Shown here piece after piece: positions 49,196 to 61,617 of a DNA stretch of 64,000 nucleotides; position 1 is the first letter of the stretch, and each line of letters starts with the position of its first letter. The DNA lies in contig NC_089234.1 of the NCBI RefSeq assembly GCF_963924675.1, forward strand, positions 60,857,153-60,921,152, read 5' to 3'. The position numbers were made by a program, and so were the translations under genes. A model generated the notes under the pieces. It was not told the DNA's origin. It did not search any database and worked only from the letters and a program-made list of their open reading frames with translations. The DNA comes from Phocoena phocoena. Taxonomy: Eukaryota > Chordata > Mammalia > Artiodactyla > Phocoenidae.

Positions 49196-50639
49196 AACTG
49201 CTGCCCACCCCTCCAAATGCCCCCCTCCCTTAGGGAGCTCCCCGGCTGCTTCCTGTTCTTGACCTGAGACCCCCTGGCTGGACCTGTTTTAGAATACTCA
49301 GCAGTCTGCTGTCCCTGAAACCTTGCTTGTGTACGCCCCGTTCCCTCCCCTTGACGGACAAGTCTGTACCTAACTTATTTTTGTATACTGTGTTGTGCTT
49401 GGCACAGGGCTCAAAATCTTCACCAAATTTAGTAAAATCTGGGATTTCCATTGCCAGACATTGAGGGCCAGCATGACCTTCCTTCTGGGGGGCTAGTGCT
49501 CCCATCAGCAAACACCTTGGTGGGCCGTGAGCAGCCAGAGTGGGGCTCCTTAGGTTGCCCAGGAGGCAGGGCTGGGGTTTATAAAGCATCTCCAGTAAGT
49601 CTCCCAAGCTCAGGTCTCTCGTCCAAGTTCCCTACTGGCCAAACCTTAGAGGCAGGTGGGATGGAGGGTGGGGGGAACACTCACTGAACAGCCCTCACCG
49701 TCAGCCTGCAGGCAGGTGCAGAGCAGGTGGGAAGGACAGCGTGGGCGTGGAGGGGCAGGTGGGGGGGCGCCTGGCACACCACAGAAAGAACCTTCACCGA
49801 GATGATGATCGGACTCGCGCTCAGTCACGTGCTCAGTAAATACTTTCTGAGCTTTTCCAATGTGCCAGCTACTGCGCCTGGCTCTGAAGCCACAGCCATC
49901 AGCATGACAATGCCCTTGCTGGAACGTGACTTATAATCAGAAAGGGGAGGCAGACAATAATGGAGGAGAGCAATAGCTAAACAACAATTTCAGACAGTGG
50001 TAAGAACTGTGGGGAAATACAGCAGAAAATGGGCTAGCGGGTGACTGGGTTGCTATCTTAGGTTGACTAGCCCTGGAGAAGATCTTTGGCACAGTGTATC
50101 TGGGTCTACAGGACAGTCACGGGCTGGACACCGAGAAGCCTGGGAGGTCCTGGTGAGAACCGCTCTCACTGAGGCCCGGAGGCGGCTCAGAACGTCTGTC
50201 TCCCCCAGTGGAAGCGTCTGCAGCCCAGGAAGACCGGCCGGCGGGTCAGCATCTGTCCCCGCGGTCAGCTCATGGGAGAGGGTGCCGCCGGGACTGGCTG
50301 CTGCCCAGCGCCTGATTTATAAGGCATCTCCTCCGATTCTCCTCAACACTGGCATTACCAGCAGAATGAATTCCCTCATTTGGGCCTTTATAATTGCATC
50401 CTCGAGTGCTTATTTCTGTAATGGACAATGCCGGCAAAAGTGTAATTTTCTTCTGCTGACAAAAAAGAAAAAAATAAATACACACGGCGGGGGGGAGAAT
50501 TCCAAAGGTTAAGACAAGGTGAGCCTGCAGTGGAGGAATAGCCACATCCCCAGACCAGCCAGGCTCCTGTCAGAAACGTCCGATTTTCCCCTGGCTATAT
50601 GGGGTGGGAGGGGCTCAGATGACCCCCTGCCATTTCCCT

Positions 50640-50885
50640 TTGAGCACTTACTCACAGTGTCAGGCACTGTGCCCAGCATTTCTCATGCTTTAGTTCACTC
50701 TGTCTTCCCAAAAGTCCTATAGGAAGGACTTTCGGGAAGTCCTCCCCTTTGGGAAGCACCAGTATTATTTCTATTTTACAGATGGAGGGAACTGAGGCTC
50801 AGAAAGGTCAATCAACTTGCCCAAGGTCAAACAGCCATGGTACCAGGACATGAACCCAATACAGTCAACTGCAAGGCAGGTGCTC
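50640..50885 (+). repeat. MIR relic, long
   Basis: gagcacttactcacagtgtc, ttttacagatggagggaact and caacttgcccaaggtcaaac in MIR order. Confidence 0.8.
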
Positions 50886-51879
50886 TCAAACACTCCCCTC
50901 CCCCATTGGCGGGGCTGGAGGAGGGGCGTCCTCCTGCAGTTTGGGAGCTCAGCCATGGGATCCAGGGTGCTCCTACCAGGTCAGTGTACTCACCCTGTAG
51001 ATGAGGCCCCAACAGGCAGTCTTTTCCTTCTTGTCACAGGCTCTCCCCCAGTCTCTGCCTTGAGTGGGTGGGCTCCAGCAATTCTGCTTGTGCCCATAAG
51101 CAGGGGATGCAGGGGTCCCTGGATGTCATTTCCCAGGATGCAGGCCCTTAGCCAAGATCCTTCATCCTCAAAGGTTCCCCCCAATCCCATCCCACCCAAG
51201 CTTGGTCTTGGTGTGTGCAGGTGGCTCAGGGCCTAGACTGGGGGAGGCTGTCATCTGCTAAAGGCCGGGGCAGGCTGGCTGGCTGTGGGCACCCTTCTGA
51301 CCCTTGCAGGGCTCTTCACCCAGCACCCTGTGGATATAGCTCTTCCTTCAACTTGGATGCCAGGGCTCTATGCTCAGCCCAGCTCCCTGACCTCTGATGC
51401 TCATCACAACATCTCATGCCCACTCCCAGGAATCCACCATTTCAACAACGATCAGGTCCTCTTGTCTCTTTGTCTCCTCCCAAGAGCCCCCTTCTGACCC
51501 AGCCTGTTCTGACAACGAACAGTGGCCATCTCTCACCATCTTCCATTCATTTGCCCTGAATCTGCCTTGCTGACACACCATCCCCATGGATCCCTGCACC
51601 TCCCTGTTGTCCCTCATCATGGCCTTGCAGACGCCCATCTGCTGACGTTGGGCCTTATGCCCCGACCTGACCCCCACCTGCTCTGGCCTCCTGCTGGGTC
51701 TGCCTCCAACTGCTGCTCATCGGATGCCGCTGCTGCACGCTGGCCCCCTGATCCCCTCCCTGGGCCAGATGCCCTCCTCTCTCAGGTTTCTAAACACCCT
51801 GTACCCTTCTTTATAGCTAGAAAGTCCTACCCTGTGTCTTCTTTTGTCTACCTGTGCCCTCTCGCTTCCCTACCTACTT

Positions 51880-51933
51880 CTCTCTCTCTTCACACACACA
51901 CACACACACACACACACCCTCTCTCTCTCTCTT
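51880..51933. repeat. Compound (CT)n(CA)n(CT)n microsatellite
   Basis: tctctctctt, then (CA)14 at 51891-51918, then (CT)n. It produces long but meaningless open frames in several phases. Confidence 0.97.
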
Positions 51934-53834
51934 CCTTTCTGTGTCTCAGGCAGCCCCCAATACCTCCCTGTCCCACCCCCACCCTCACATCCTCTCACAG
52001 AAACCTTCTCTCTTTTCCTCTGTCTCAGGTGGACCCCAACCTGCTACGTACTCACACGCAGAAACTCATGCACATCTGCACCTACCCTCAGTCTCAAGCA
52101 GCCCCCACGCCCACCTGAGCCTCATCCCCGGGGACCCCTCCACGCCCCTTCCCCAGCCACCTGTGCACCTCTCCCTGCAGGCCGGCAGCTGGCAGGCACG
52201 CACTCAGTCACTCCCCTCCGGCGTCCACACCCCCGTCACGCACGCTCGCCCGGATGCCCCGCACGGGGCTTCTGCTCTGAAGCAAGGCGGACCCAGCTGC
52301 CTTCCCAGCGGCCCTGGGTCCCAAGCAAACGTGGCAGGCAGCGGGCACCGGCGAGCAGTTCTGCTCCCGTGCACAAATCTGCAGAGAAGGGCACACGGTA
52401 CAATTTGTTCAGGAAACAACAGCAATGTTTGACATGTCATAAGGATTGATGGAGCAGAAATTTACACGGGAGAATGCATTTTTAAACAGCTCCACGGAGC
52501 CCCAGTGCTTCACTGGTAGTGATTTCCACATTCATCATTCGCTGAGCTCCTCTGAATAACTCCTTAAACTACGAGAGATTAACTGCACTCTTGCAAGCTC
52601 TGGGGAGGCTGGTGGGAGGCAGGAGGTACTCCTCTGGAGGAACCTGGTAGCCCAGAGGCTCGGGTGACCTCCACTTGGCCTGATTAGGCCCATGGGGCCC
52701 GGTCTTGTCCCCTGTTCCCACACTCCCTCCCATGCTGTGGACGAGTGTTTCAGCTTCTCTCTAGGATGCGAGGTAGAAGCCAATGGCCAGGAAGTATCAT
52801 CTGGACTGCCCCACACTTCCGGGCAAACGCTCGGTGTGTCAGTTTCCCTCGTCCTCTCAGAAGGAAGCTATCTAATCTGAGTAGGAAGCCAGGGGTGATG
52901 GGTGAGGGCATGGTGAGGACATGGTGAGTGCTGGGTGGGTAAAATAAGGTTTGGTTGGAAGCTGCTACTCTGAGCACCTTCGTGGGGATCCCTGGCCAGG
53001 GGGGATGTCACACTCCTGGGAGAAGAAATGATAGCATCTGTAAGGAAATGTCTCCCATTGGACTTCGTGTAGCGATAAGAAGAGGAGTGCTCCAGGTGGG
53101 CAGTGGGACCAGGGAGTGAAGCAGAGGGTACAGGAGAGATCCCGGGGAGGCTGCGGGTCATAGGAAGAAAGATGCATTCAGGAAAGCCCTTGGTCCTGCT
53201 CTCGGTCTTCTGAGTGTGCAGAAGGCCTTAGGACAAAAGGGTGCTACTGGGGAGGCTGGGGACAGAGACTCAGAGCACATGGTCAGGTGAGTCGCTGAGT
53301 GGGAGGGCAGTTAGGAAAGGGTGGGGACTCGGTGGGTGGTGGGGCTCCCTCACGTTCCATCGTGGACCTGGGGTGGATGGCCACCACTCCATCACACGTG
53401 CCCAAGCCGCATCACTCATCTTTCATAGTACCGAGTGCAGAGAAGGCCTCAGGATCTCTCTCAGCCCCACCTTCCCTATGGGAGTCAGCAAACAGTGGGA
53501 TGTGAGTAAAGTCTCTCTGCTATGTCTGTTGGGCTCTCTGCCCCTGGAGGGTCAGAAACCTGCTTCTCCCTGGGAGGCACAGTACAAGACCAGGCACCAA
53601 GGGCCTCAAAAGGATGTGTGGCTCTGTGTAGGGTCATGAAAATCCCTTCAAAATGGGAGCGTGAGATCTGGGTTCTGGTCCAGCTTCTGCCCAACCATCC
53701 AGCTGTGGGACTTTGAGGAAGACACTGGGCTTCACGGCCTATGTGCACAGCCTCCTGACCCATCTGCCCGCTCCTCCTCTGGTGCTAGCAGCCCATCTTC
53801 CACCAGGGCCAGAGGGGATGTCTGACCACACGAG

Positions 53835-53965
53835 ACACCATTCTCCAGCTTAGAAGGCTCCCGGGGCATTGAAGACAAAGCCCAAACTGCTTGCCATGCC
53901 CCTGAGGCCTGATGTGGGCCAGCCTCTGTGGCCCCTGACCTCCTCTCCTGGCCCATCTGCCAACA
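53835..53965 (-). repeat. L2-like 3' fragment
   Basis: aagacaaagcccaaactgct and ggcctgatgtgggccagcct have the same pattern as the fragment near 49000. Confidence 0.45.
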
Positions 53966-53984
53966 ACTACAGTAACACCCACTC

Positions 53985-54115
53985 TAACCCTCAGTTTCCT
54001 CATCTGTAAAAGGGGGCTAATAATAGTACCTGTCTCATGGAGTTGGAGTGGGGATTTTAGAAGGTACTGAAGCAACGTGCTTTAGACCAGTGCCTGGCAC
54101 ATAGGAGCCGCTGTC
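53985..54115 (+). repeat. MIR relic
   Basis: cctcagtttcctcatctgta, aaagggggctaataatagta and cagtgcctggcacatagga. Confidence 0.85.
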
Positions 54116-54754
54116 TAAGTGGAGCCAGTACTTGTCTATCCACCCCTGATTCTGACCACTGTTTCCAGTCCTCCGCAGACATGCTCCTGCTGAGCCCTCT
54201 CTCAGCCTGGCCCTCCCGCCTGGGCTGTGCCAGCAGCTGGCCGGGTGGAGGGGGAGGAGAAGTGGCACTGAGCCCTACCGGAGAGGGTGCTCCAATGGGG
54301 GCCAGACCTGAGCCCCGCCTATTAATGTGTCCTTCTGTGGCTGGGGAGGGATGAGAATTGGGCTGACAGGTGCACTCAAGGTGTGGGGTCCCCGGCTTGC
54401 TTGTTATTGCAGATACAGTGTTGTTCTTGGGCTCCTCCACCCCCTTCTTTATTTCTATCTTATTTTAAAACCTGGAAATAAAAATTGATGGGGAGCAAAT
54501 TGCTCTGGCCAGCGGCTCTGTGCTTAAAGGAGTTGTCACAGGAAAGCAATGGCGGGATGTCAAGGGCTGTCTGGGTGGCCGCAGCTGCCTGTGTCCCATG
54601 CCTGGCACTGCCTGGTGGTCCCCAGGCCAGCTTGCAGGACAAGCATGGGGTCCCCCGGAGGCAGGGGGATAAGTGCAACCACTGCCTTGCTGAGTGTCAA
54701 GCTATGGGCCTGGCCTGGCACTGTGTGAGAAATGTGACACGATTTGTCCCTAAT

Positions 54755-54960
54755 CCTGCAAGCAACCAGCAAGATGGGGTCACAGTCCCGTTTTACAGAT
54801 GAAGCAACTCCAGCTGATATGACTGCAAAACGAGTAACACAGCTCACTCTTGTTTAGTCCTTACTGGGTCCCAGGATTTATTCTAAGAAATCTACATGTA
54901 TTAGCACATTTCATTTCCACTCCCACTCCATGAGATAAGTACTAATACTACCTTTTTCTT
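54755..54960 (+). repeat. One or two MIR relics
   Basis: ccgttttacagatgaagcaa is followed by a second start-like segment, ccttactgggtcccaggatt, and ctccatgagataagtactaa. Confidence 0.65.
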
Positions 54961-57149
54961 ATGAGTGTGCAAAGTTCCCAGCTGGGGCAGAAGTTACTGG
55001 TGCCACACACGCCCCCCTGTGCCCACCTCCACACACCAGGGGCTGCTTTAGTGGAAGCGTCCATGCCTCTCTTGGCCTGTGAGCTTCCTTCTCAAAGGAG
55101 CAGTTGGAATGAGGGGGTGTCCACTTCCCCAGAAGCTGTCCCCAGTCAATGGGGGCTAGAAGTCGATGGACCAATACCCCAGCCTCCTCGCCCTGAGCTT
55201 GGATAGCTCAGACACAGCCCTCCCGTTGATTTCCCAGCGGACAGAGGTCCAGAAGCCCCCGTGATAACCGGCTTCACGGCGCCCCCTTGAGTGATCTCGT
55301 CTCACCTCCCACTCCCACCTGAGTTTCCTGGGGTCACCTCCCAAGTAAACTGCCGGTCCTTGAGTCCTTGTCTCGGGGTCTGCTTCTGGAGAGCCAGACC
55401 TTAGACACAAGCCTCAGGCTGGACACTGGACACGCAACGGTGAGCCTGGCAGTATGTTCCCAGCCCTCAAGGCACTCAGAGTGGCCAGTGGCTCAGGGAT
55501 GGCTGTTAGCGGGCTCAGGGTCCTGGAGTTGGTCACCGGCAGAGTTGGGACTCGAACCCTCGTCTGTCTGACACTCGCACACACAAATCAAAGAGGAAAA
55601 AAATTCCGCTCCTAGCCCTTCTACAATGCTGCCCCTTCTTTTATGCCATTGGATTTGAGGAAGACTCAACTGAGTGCCTTTAAAAAAAGAAAAATCACAT
55701 CTGATCATCAAACAAAGAAGAGTGGGATGCAGAAAGCCATTTTCCCGGGGATGCAGGAGGGTGGCTGGGAGTGAACGAGATGTTCACAGTCAGAAGGGTC
55801 TTGAGGCCTCTCTGGGGCCAGTTATCAGGCTGGGATTATGTGGTAGAGGATGAGAAGGGGAGGGTGCCAGAGAGATGTGGGGACAGACACTGCGGCCGAG
55901 CCTCAGTTAAGTGGGGCCTTGGGTGCAGAGGAGATGGAAGGAGGAAGAAAAGACAGTCCAATCAGCCCCCTGGGGATGTAGCCAAACCATGGCTGGGAAC
56001 ACCTCCCCCCACTGCTGGACCTCACCACTGTATCCTTGCCCGGAGTCTGACCCCCTCCCTCTTCTTCCCTGCCCCCATGGGGTGCAACAGGCAGCTCCAG
56101 GCCTAGTGGAAAGGTGAGGAGAGGTACCTGGGTGGGGACTGGTCCCCACCCATGTGCCAGGACACATCCTCACTCAAGGTGACTTAGAGCCGGGTGACAC
56201 GCCCCCGTGCCTGCTGCCATTGGCGGGCTCCGATTGGGCCATCACATGCAGCTCACTAATGAACCATTTTGATTCCACATCCTCCTGTTGTCTCCCTAAA
56301 TGGCAAGCCACACATCTGATAGATTAAATACCCACACAGTTGCCCGCCTGACATCTCCACCACTCCGCCTGCAGGTCCCTAAAGAATTTTACAGCCCCAC
56401 AACGACAGAAGAAATTAAGGTCAAAGTCAGACAAAGGAACTATAAATCACCCGTGATCCTGAGACCAGCAGAGGGCTACAGCCCCAGCCCCTCACTCACA
56501 TGGGCCAGTCCAGCCCAGGGCTTGACGGTGAGACAATCAGATTTTGTGTATCAGCGCAGGCTGGCGAGGGCGTGCTGGGAGCATTCACGCCCGAGAAGCA
56601 GCCTCTGTCCACAGACATTTGGATTCACTCACTCCTCTGCTCATCCCGCCTCCGGTATTTAGAATGTTCTAACTCAGACTGAGAAATGCCCTGACAGGAG
56701 AGCAGCATATCTCATTTATAAAGACTTGCTTCCCAAGGAGTTCAAAACATTCTAGCCACGTTGTTCTAAAATTGTCCCAGAATGGGGAGAGGGTCCAGCA
56801 GCCTTCTCTCCATAGAGAAACTGAGGTTCATGGAGGAAAGGGGTTTACCCAGGGTCCTTCAGCAACTTGAAGTCCCTGACCTTCTGACCCGAAGGTTGCA
56901 GGTCTTGTTACAATGGGAGCCTAAAGGGCTTTTTTTTGTGTGTGTGTGTGTCCTGGTCCTGTTTCTCCTTTGGGCAGGGGGTACCCCCTACAGGTGGCTG
57001 GGCAGACAGAGGGGGGTCTGGGCCTTGGGTTCAGCTTGGACGTCAGTCGGTCAAGTTCAGTTTCCAACCTGTCATACCTCTTGGCCCCATAGTTTCACCA
57101 GGGGAGTCTCAGGGAGGGTTTCAGTCTTCATGAGGAGGCTGTGTTGCCT

Positions 57150-57560
57150 CATGGTGAAGGGGAAGGACGTTGGTATCCTAGAGACAAGGGTTCATGCCTC
57201 CGCTCTGCCCCCTCCACAGGTGCGACCTTTGGCAAGCAGCTAAGTACTCTGAATCTCAGGGCTCTCATCTATAAGATAAGGACACTAATTTCTACCTCAC
57301 CGGGCTGTCATGGGGATCCGATGAGATAACACACAGAAGGGGGTCAGTTTGGCACCAGGTACTCAATACTAGTGCCTGTTATTTGTTTAGCACCTACTCC
57401 ACGTCAGGTGCTTTGCCAAGTCCTTAACATTATCCCCTTGAATCCCCACAACAAATCCATATGGAGCTATCGTGATCACCATTTTCCAAGAGAGGAAACT
57501 GAGGCACACACAGGTTATTTGGCAGAGACTTAAACATCTATACTCCCTTTCTCAGCTGAG
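57150..57560 (+). repeat. Two adjacent MIR relics
   Basis: First: ctctgaatctcagggctctc, gggatccgatgagataacac. Second: tagcacctactccacgtcag, gaggaaactgaggcacacac. Confidence 0.75.
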
Positions 57561-57569
57561 CAGAAACCA

Positions 57570-57980
57570 TGCTTTTGAGGGGGTAGAACACTACCTAGCT
57601 AAAATACTACATTTCCCACCTTCCTTTGCAGCTAAGCACAGCCACACAACTAAGTTCTGGCCAACGAGATGAAAGCAGAAGTTTGCAAGGCATTTCCTTT
57701 GGAAGTCTCCATAAAAGGAAATGAGAGTGCTTTGTCTCATTTTCTCCATTCTGCAGCTTGGAATCTGGATGTGAAGGCTGGAGCTCTAACAACCATTTTG
57801 GATCATGGAGATGAGGGCCATACGCTAGGAATGGTGAAGGAGAGAACCTGAAGGAAGCAACCAAGGCTGCTTACCTCTAAACAGCTTTTAAATGTGAGAG
57901 AAATGCACTTTGATTTTGTTTAAGAAAAGATTTGGGGGGTTTGTGTTAGTGGTAGCTGTATTGAGTCATTGCCGATACAA
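57570..57980 (+). repeat. Dispersed mammalian repeat, family not named (second copy)
   Basis: aagttctggccaacgagatg, gaaggctggagctctaacaa, ccattttggatcatgga and gtgagagaaatgcactttga share the layout of the repeat at 2010-2275 (a ctggccaa start and an aatnnactt, gtttaag end). Confidence 0.5.
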
Positions 57981-58246
57981 GTAACCTATTCAAAGTCATA
58001 GAGCTCAGAAATGGGTGAATCAGAATAAACCTGGATCGTGTAAGTCTGGAGGCTGGGGTCTTTATCACTCTGCCCCCTGTAGTGAGCACTTGAGAAACAT
58101 GAGATATCATTATCATCATCATTACATTAGGGGAGAAGATTCCTTCTTAGGTTACCATACGTTAATTGGTCATAAAATCAATTTAGTGGGTCATGACTAT
58201 CATTAAAAAAATAAAAAAGAAATCTAGTAGGATGAAACAGAAAATA

Positions 58247-58999
58247 CTAGGGTGAAAACTGTAAGACATTGATGAAAGAAACTGAAAACGACACAAATAA
58301 ATGGAAAGATATTCCATGGTCATGTACTGAAAAATTAATATTGTTAAAATTTCCATACTACCCAAAGCAATCTACAGATTCAATGAGATCCCTATCAAAA
58401 TTCCAATGGAGGGTTTCCCTGGTGGTGCAGTGGTTGAGAGTCCACCTGCCGATGCAGGGGACACGGGTTCGTGCCCCGGTCTGGGAAGATCCCATATGCC
58501 ACAGAGCAGCTGGGCCCGTGAGCCATGGCCGCTGAGCCTGCGCATCCGGAGCCTGTGCTCCGCAAAGGGAGAGGCCACAATAGTGAGAGGCCCGTGTACC
58601 GCAAAAAAAAAAAAATTCCAATGGAATTTTTCACAGAAACAGAGCAGACAATCTTAAAATTTGTGTGGAACCACAACAAACCCCCAATAGCCAAAGCAAC
58701 CTTGAGAAAGAAGAACAAAGCTGGAGGCATCATGTTCCCCGATTTCCAACTACAAAACTATAGGAATCAAAACAGTACGGTACTGGCATAAAAAGAGACA
58801 CAGATCGATGGAACAAAATAAAGAGCCCAGAAATAAACCCACGTATATATGGTCAATTAATTCATGACAAGGAGGTAAGACTATACAAATGGGAAAGGAC
58901 AATCTCTTCAGTAAATTGTGCTGGGAAAACTGGACAGCCATGTGAAAAAGAATGAAACTGGACCACTATCTTATACCATACACAAAATTAACTCAAAAT
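58247..58999 (+). mobile_element. Old L1 ORF2 fragment with a SINE
   Basis: Reads gtaagacattgatgaaagaa through nnaaatggaaagatattcc to the acaccatacacaaa-type segment, the ORF2 3' region of older L1s. It ends abruptly at 58999 where another L1 5' end begins. The SINE at 58411 lies inside. Confidence 0.85.
58411..58611 (+). mobile_element. CHR-type SINE, short form, with TSD
   Basis: Flanked by aaaattccaatgga at 58397-58410 and 58612-58625. The target is ORF2 of an old L1 fragment. Confidence 0.95.
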
Positions 59000-60540
59000 G
59001 GGGATAGGGATCAAGATGGTGGAGGAGTAGGATGGGGAGCTCACCTTCTCCTGCAGAAACATTAAAAACACATCTACATGACATTTTTTCCCTTAAATTC
59101 CATATATATGTGTTAGCACATGGTATTTGTCTTTCTCTTTCTGACTTACTTCACTCTGTATGACAGACTCTCGGTCTATCCACCTCATTACAAATAGCTC
59201 AATTTCATTTCTTTTTATGGCTGAGTAATATTCCATTGTATATATGTGCCATATCTTCTTTATCCATTCATCCGATGATGGACACTTAGGTTGTTTCCAT
59301 CTCCGGGCTATTGTAATTAGAGCTGCAATGAACATTTTGGTACATGACTCTTTTTGAATTATGGTTTTCTCAGGGTGACAAAGCAAGAGAGAGGCATAGA
59401 CATATATACACTACCAAACATAGCTTCCCACTAGCTATCTACCTTACGTTTGGTGCATAGCACAGGGAGATCAGCTCGGTGCTTTGTGACCGCCTGGAGG
59501 GGTGGGATAGGGAGGGTGGGAGAGAGGGAGACATAAGAGGGAAGAGATATGGGAACATATGTATATGTATAACTGATTCAGTTTGTTATAAAGCAGAAAC
59601 TAACACACCATTGTAAAGCAATTATACTCCAATAAAGATATATATATAAAAAAACACATCTACAAGTGGAACGATTCACACAGAACATCTACTGAATGAC
59701 AGCAGAAGACCTCAGACTTCTGAAAGGGTAAGAAAACCTCCATGTAACCAAGTAGGACAAGAGGAAAAAGAAAAAGAAAGGAATCGGTGACAGGGCCTGT
59801 GCCCCAGGCAGAGAGCTGTGAAGGAGGAAAGGTTCCTGCACCCTGGAGAGTCCCTGCATCAGCAGGTAGATCAGCCTGGATAGAGGGGAACTTCGGAGCC
59901 CAGGAGGAGAGCACAGCAACCAGTTTGCAGAAGGCAAAACAGAGAGTAACCTGCACTGTAACTTGCCGCCCTGCACTCCCCAGCCTCAGACGTTCATCTG
60001 TTGGTGTAGGTAGGGGCTGGGTGCTGAAGTGCAGGCTTCAGAGGTCAGACCCAGGGAGAGGACTGGGGTTGGCTTCACCAAGACAGCCTTAAGAGGCTGG
60101 ACTGTGGCAACTGAGGGGGTACTTGGAAGAAGCCAGGGCCCACCAGAGAGGTGCCATTATTGGGGGGGTGCATGAGGAGAGGGGCAGGACGACTGTAAGA
60201 GCTTCTTTCCCTGTGAGTATTCCCAGGCAACAGGACACCACCTACAGGAGCTCTGGGGGTGTGCGTGAGCTGTTGCTGCTATTCTGGGCTCCAGAAGTGG
60301 GCACGGGCCACCGGTATGAGACCTGCAAGCAGGCACCAAGCGCTGCACTGCTATCCTGGGAGTGCACAGAGAGCAGCCACCCCTAGGAGACCCGTGAGCA
60401 GGCACCAAGGGCTGCCCCACTGTCCCAGGAGTGTTCAGGGACCACTGCACCTGCACACCCCATATCAAAGCGATAACGGCCAACACACGCTGAGGAAAGA
60501 GACAGCCAGCATCAAAGCTAAAATCAGCCCCTCAATTCTG
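59000..60540 (+). mobile_element. L1 type I 5'UTR, separated from its coding part
   Basis: Begins gggatcaagatggtggagga and matches the young L1 5'UTR at 13960 in order (atctacatg, then gcagaagacctcagac, gaggactggggttgg). A 3'UTR insertion splits it at about 59079. CpGs are mostly lost compared with 14230-15010. At about 60540 it stops and a type II 5'UTR starts. Confidence 0.8.
59079..59650 (+). mobile_element. Twin-priming L1 insertion (inverted plus direct halves) with TSD
   Basis: 59083-59374 is L1 3' sequence on the minus strand (its reverse complement encodes the ORF2 C-terminus, [15 protein letters not shown] and [20 protein letters not shown]). 59375-59650 is the L1 3'UTR in plus orientation with an A-rich tail. 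The target aaacacatctaca occurs at about 59066-59078 and 59653-59665. This is the standard signature of twin priming. Confidence 0.88.
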
Positions 60541-60869
60541 AAAAAGATGGCAGAGTAGAAGGACTTGAGCTCACCTCCTCTCATGAAAACATCAAAATCA
60601 CAACTAACTGCTGAACAACCATCAACAAAAAAGACTCGAACCTAACAAAAAAGATATTTTACATTCAAAGACAAAGTCACAATGAGATGGTAGGAGGGCA
60701 CTTTTGTGACAATCAAATCCCATACTGCCCAGGTGGGCAACCCACAAACTGGAGAATAATTATATCGCAGAGGTTCTCCCACAAAAGTTAAAGTCCTGAG
60801 CCCCACGTTAGGCCCCCCAGCCTGAGGGTCTGGCATCAGGAGGAGGAATCCCCAGAGCATTTGGCTTTT

Positions 60870-60985
60870 TTGGGGGGGGTGCTATGCTGTATGGTTTGCA
60901 GGATCTTAATTCCATGACCAGGGATCGAACCCAGGGCCCTGGCAGTGAGAGTGCTGAGTCCTAACCACTGGGCTGCCAAGGAATT
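60870..60985 (-). mobile_element. Minus-strand older SINE (CHR-2-like) with long TSD
   Basis: Read on the minus strand it runs from gggaattccttggcagccca (with ggttaggactcagcactctc) to a poly-T-derived tail on the plus strand at about 60866-60879. The target ccccagagcatttggcttt is duplicated at 60850-60868 and 60986-61004 and belongs to the L1 5'UTR that continues as gaaggccagctgggc. Confidence 0.9.
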
Positions 60986-61617
60986 CCCCAGAGCATTTGG
61001 CTTTGAAGGCCAGCTGGGCTTGAGTGCAGGAGCTCCACAGGAATGGGGTAAAAAGACACTCCACTCTTAGAGGGCTCACACAAGGTTTCACATACACTGG
61101 GACCCAGCACAAAGCAGTGACTCTATAGGAGCCTGGGCTAGTTCTACCTATGAACCTTGGAGGGTCTCTTGGGGAAGTGGGGGTCAGCTCTGGTTCACTG
61201 AGGGGACAAGGACACTGGTGGCAGAGGCCCCAGAGAATACTGATTGGCACGAGCTCTTCCAGAATTCGCCATTTTGGCATCGAGACCTAGAGCAGCCTAC
61301 AGGCTCCACTGCTGGAATGCCTCAGGCCAAACAACCAGCAGGATAGGAGAACAGTCCCACCCATCAGCATACAGGCTGCCTAAAGTTATACTGAGCTCAC
61401 AGCCACCTCTAAACACAACCCTTGACATGGCCGTGCCCAATGGAGGGACAAGACTCAGCTCCATCAACCAGTGGGCAGGCACCAATCCCTCCCACCAGGA
61501 AGCCTACACAAGCCCCAGGACTAACCTCAACCATGAGGAGACAGACACCAGAAGCAAGAAGAGCTATGATCCTGGAGCCAGTGGAAAGGAGACCACAAAC
61601 ACAGAAAGTTAGACAAA

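Noticed and set aside
51522..52449. Three overlapping open frames of about 200 codons
   Set aside because: They run through the compound CT/CA microsatellite and C-rich sequence, have repetitive HTHTHT-like or SLSLS-like content, overlap each other in different phases and match no family I know.
43947..58200. Search for a preceding CDH23 exon or for genes known to nest in CDH23 introns in other mammals (VSIR, C10orf105)
   Set aside because: No matching sequence was seen on either strand, so none is claimed.
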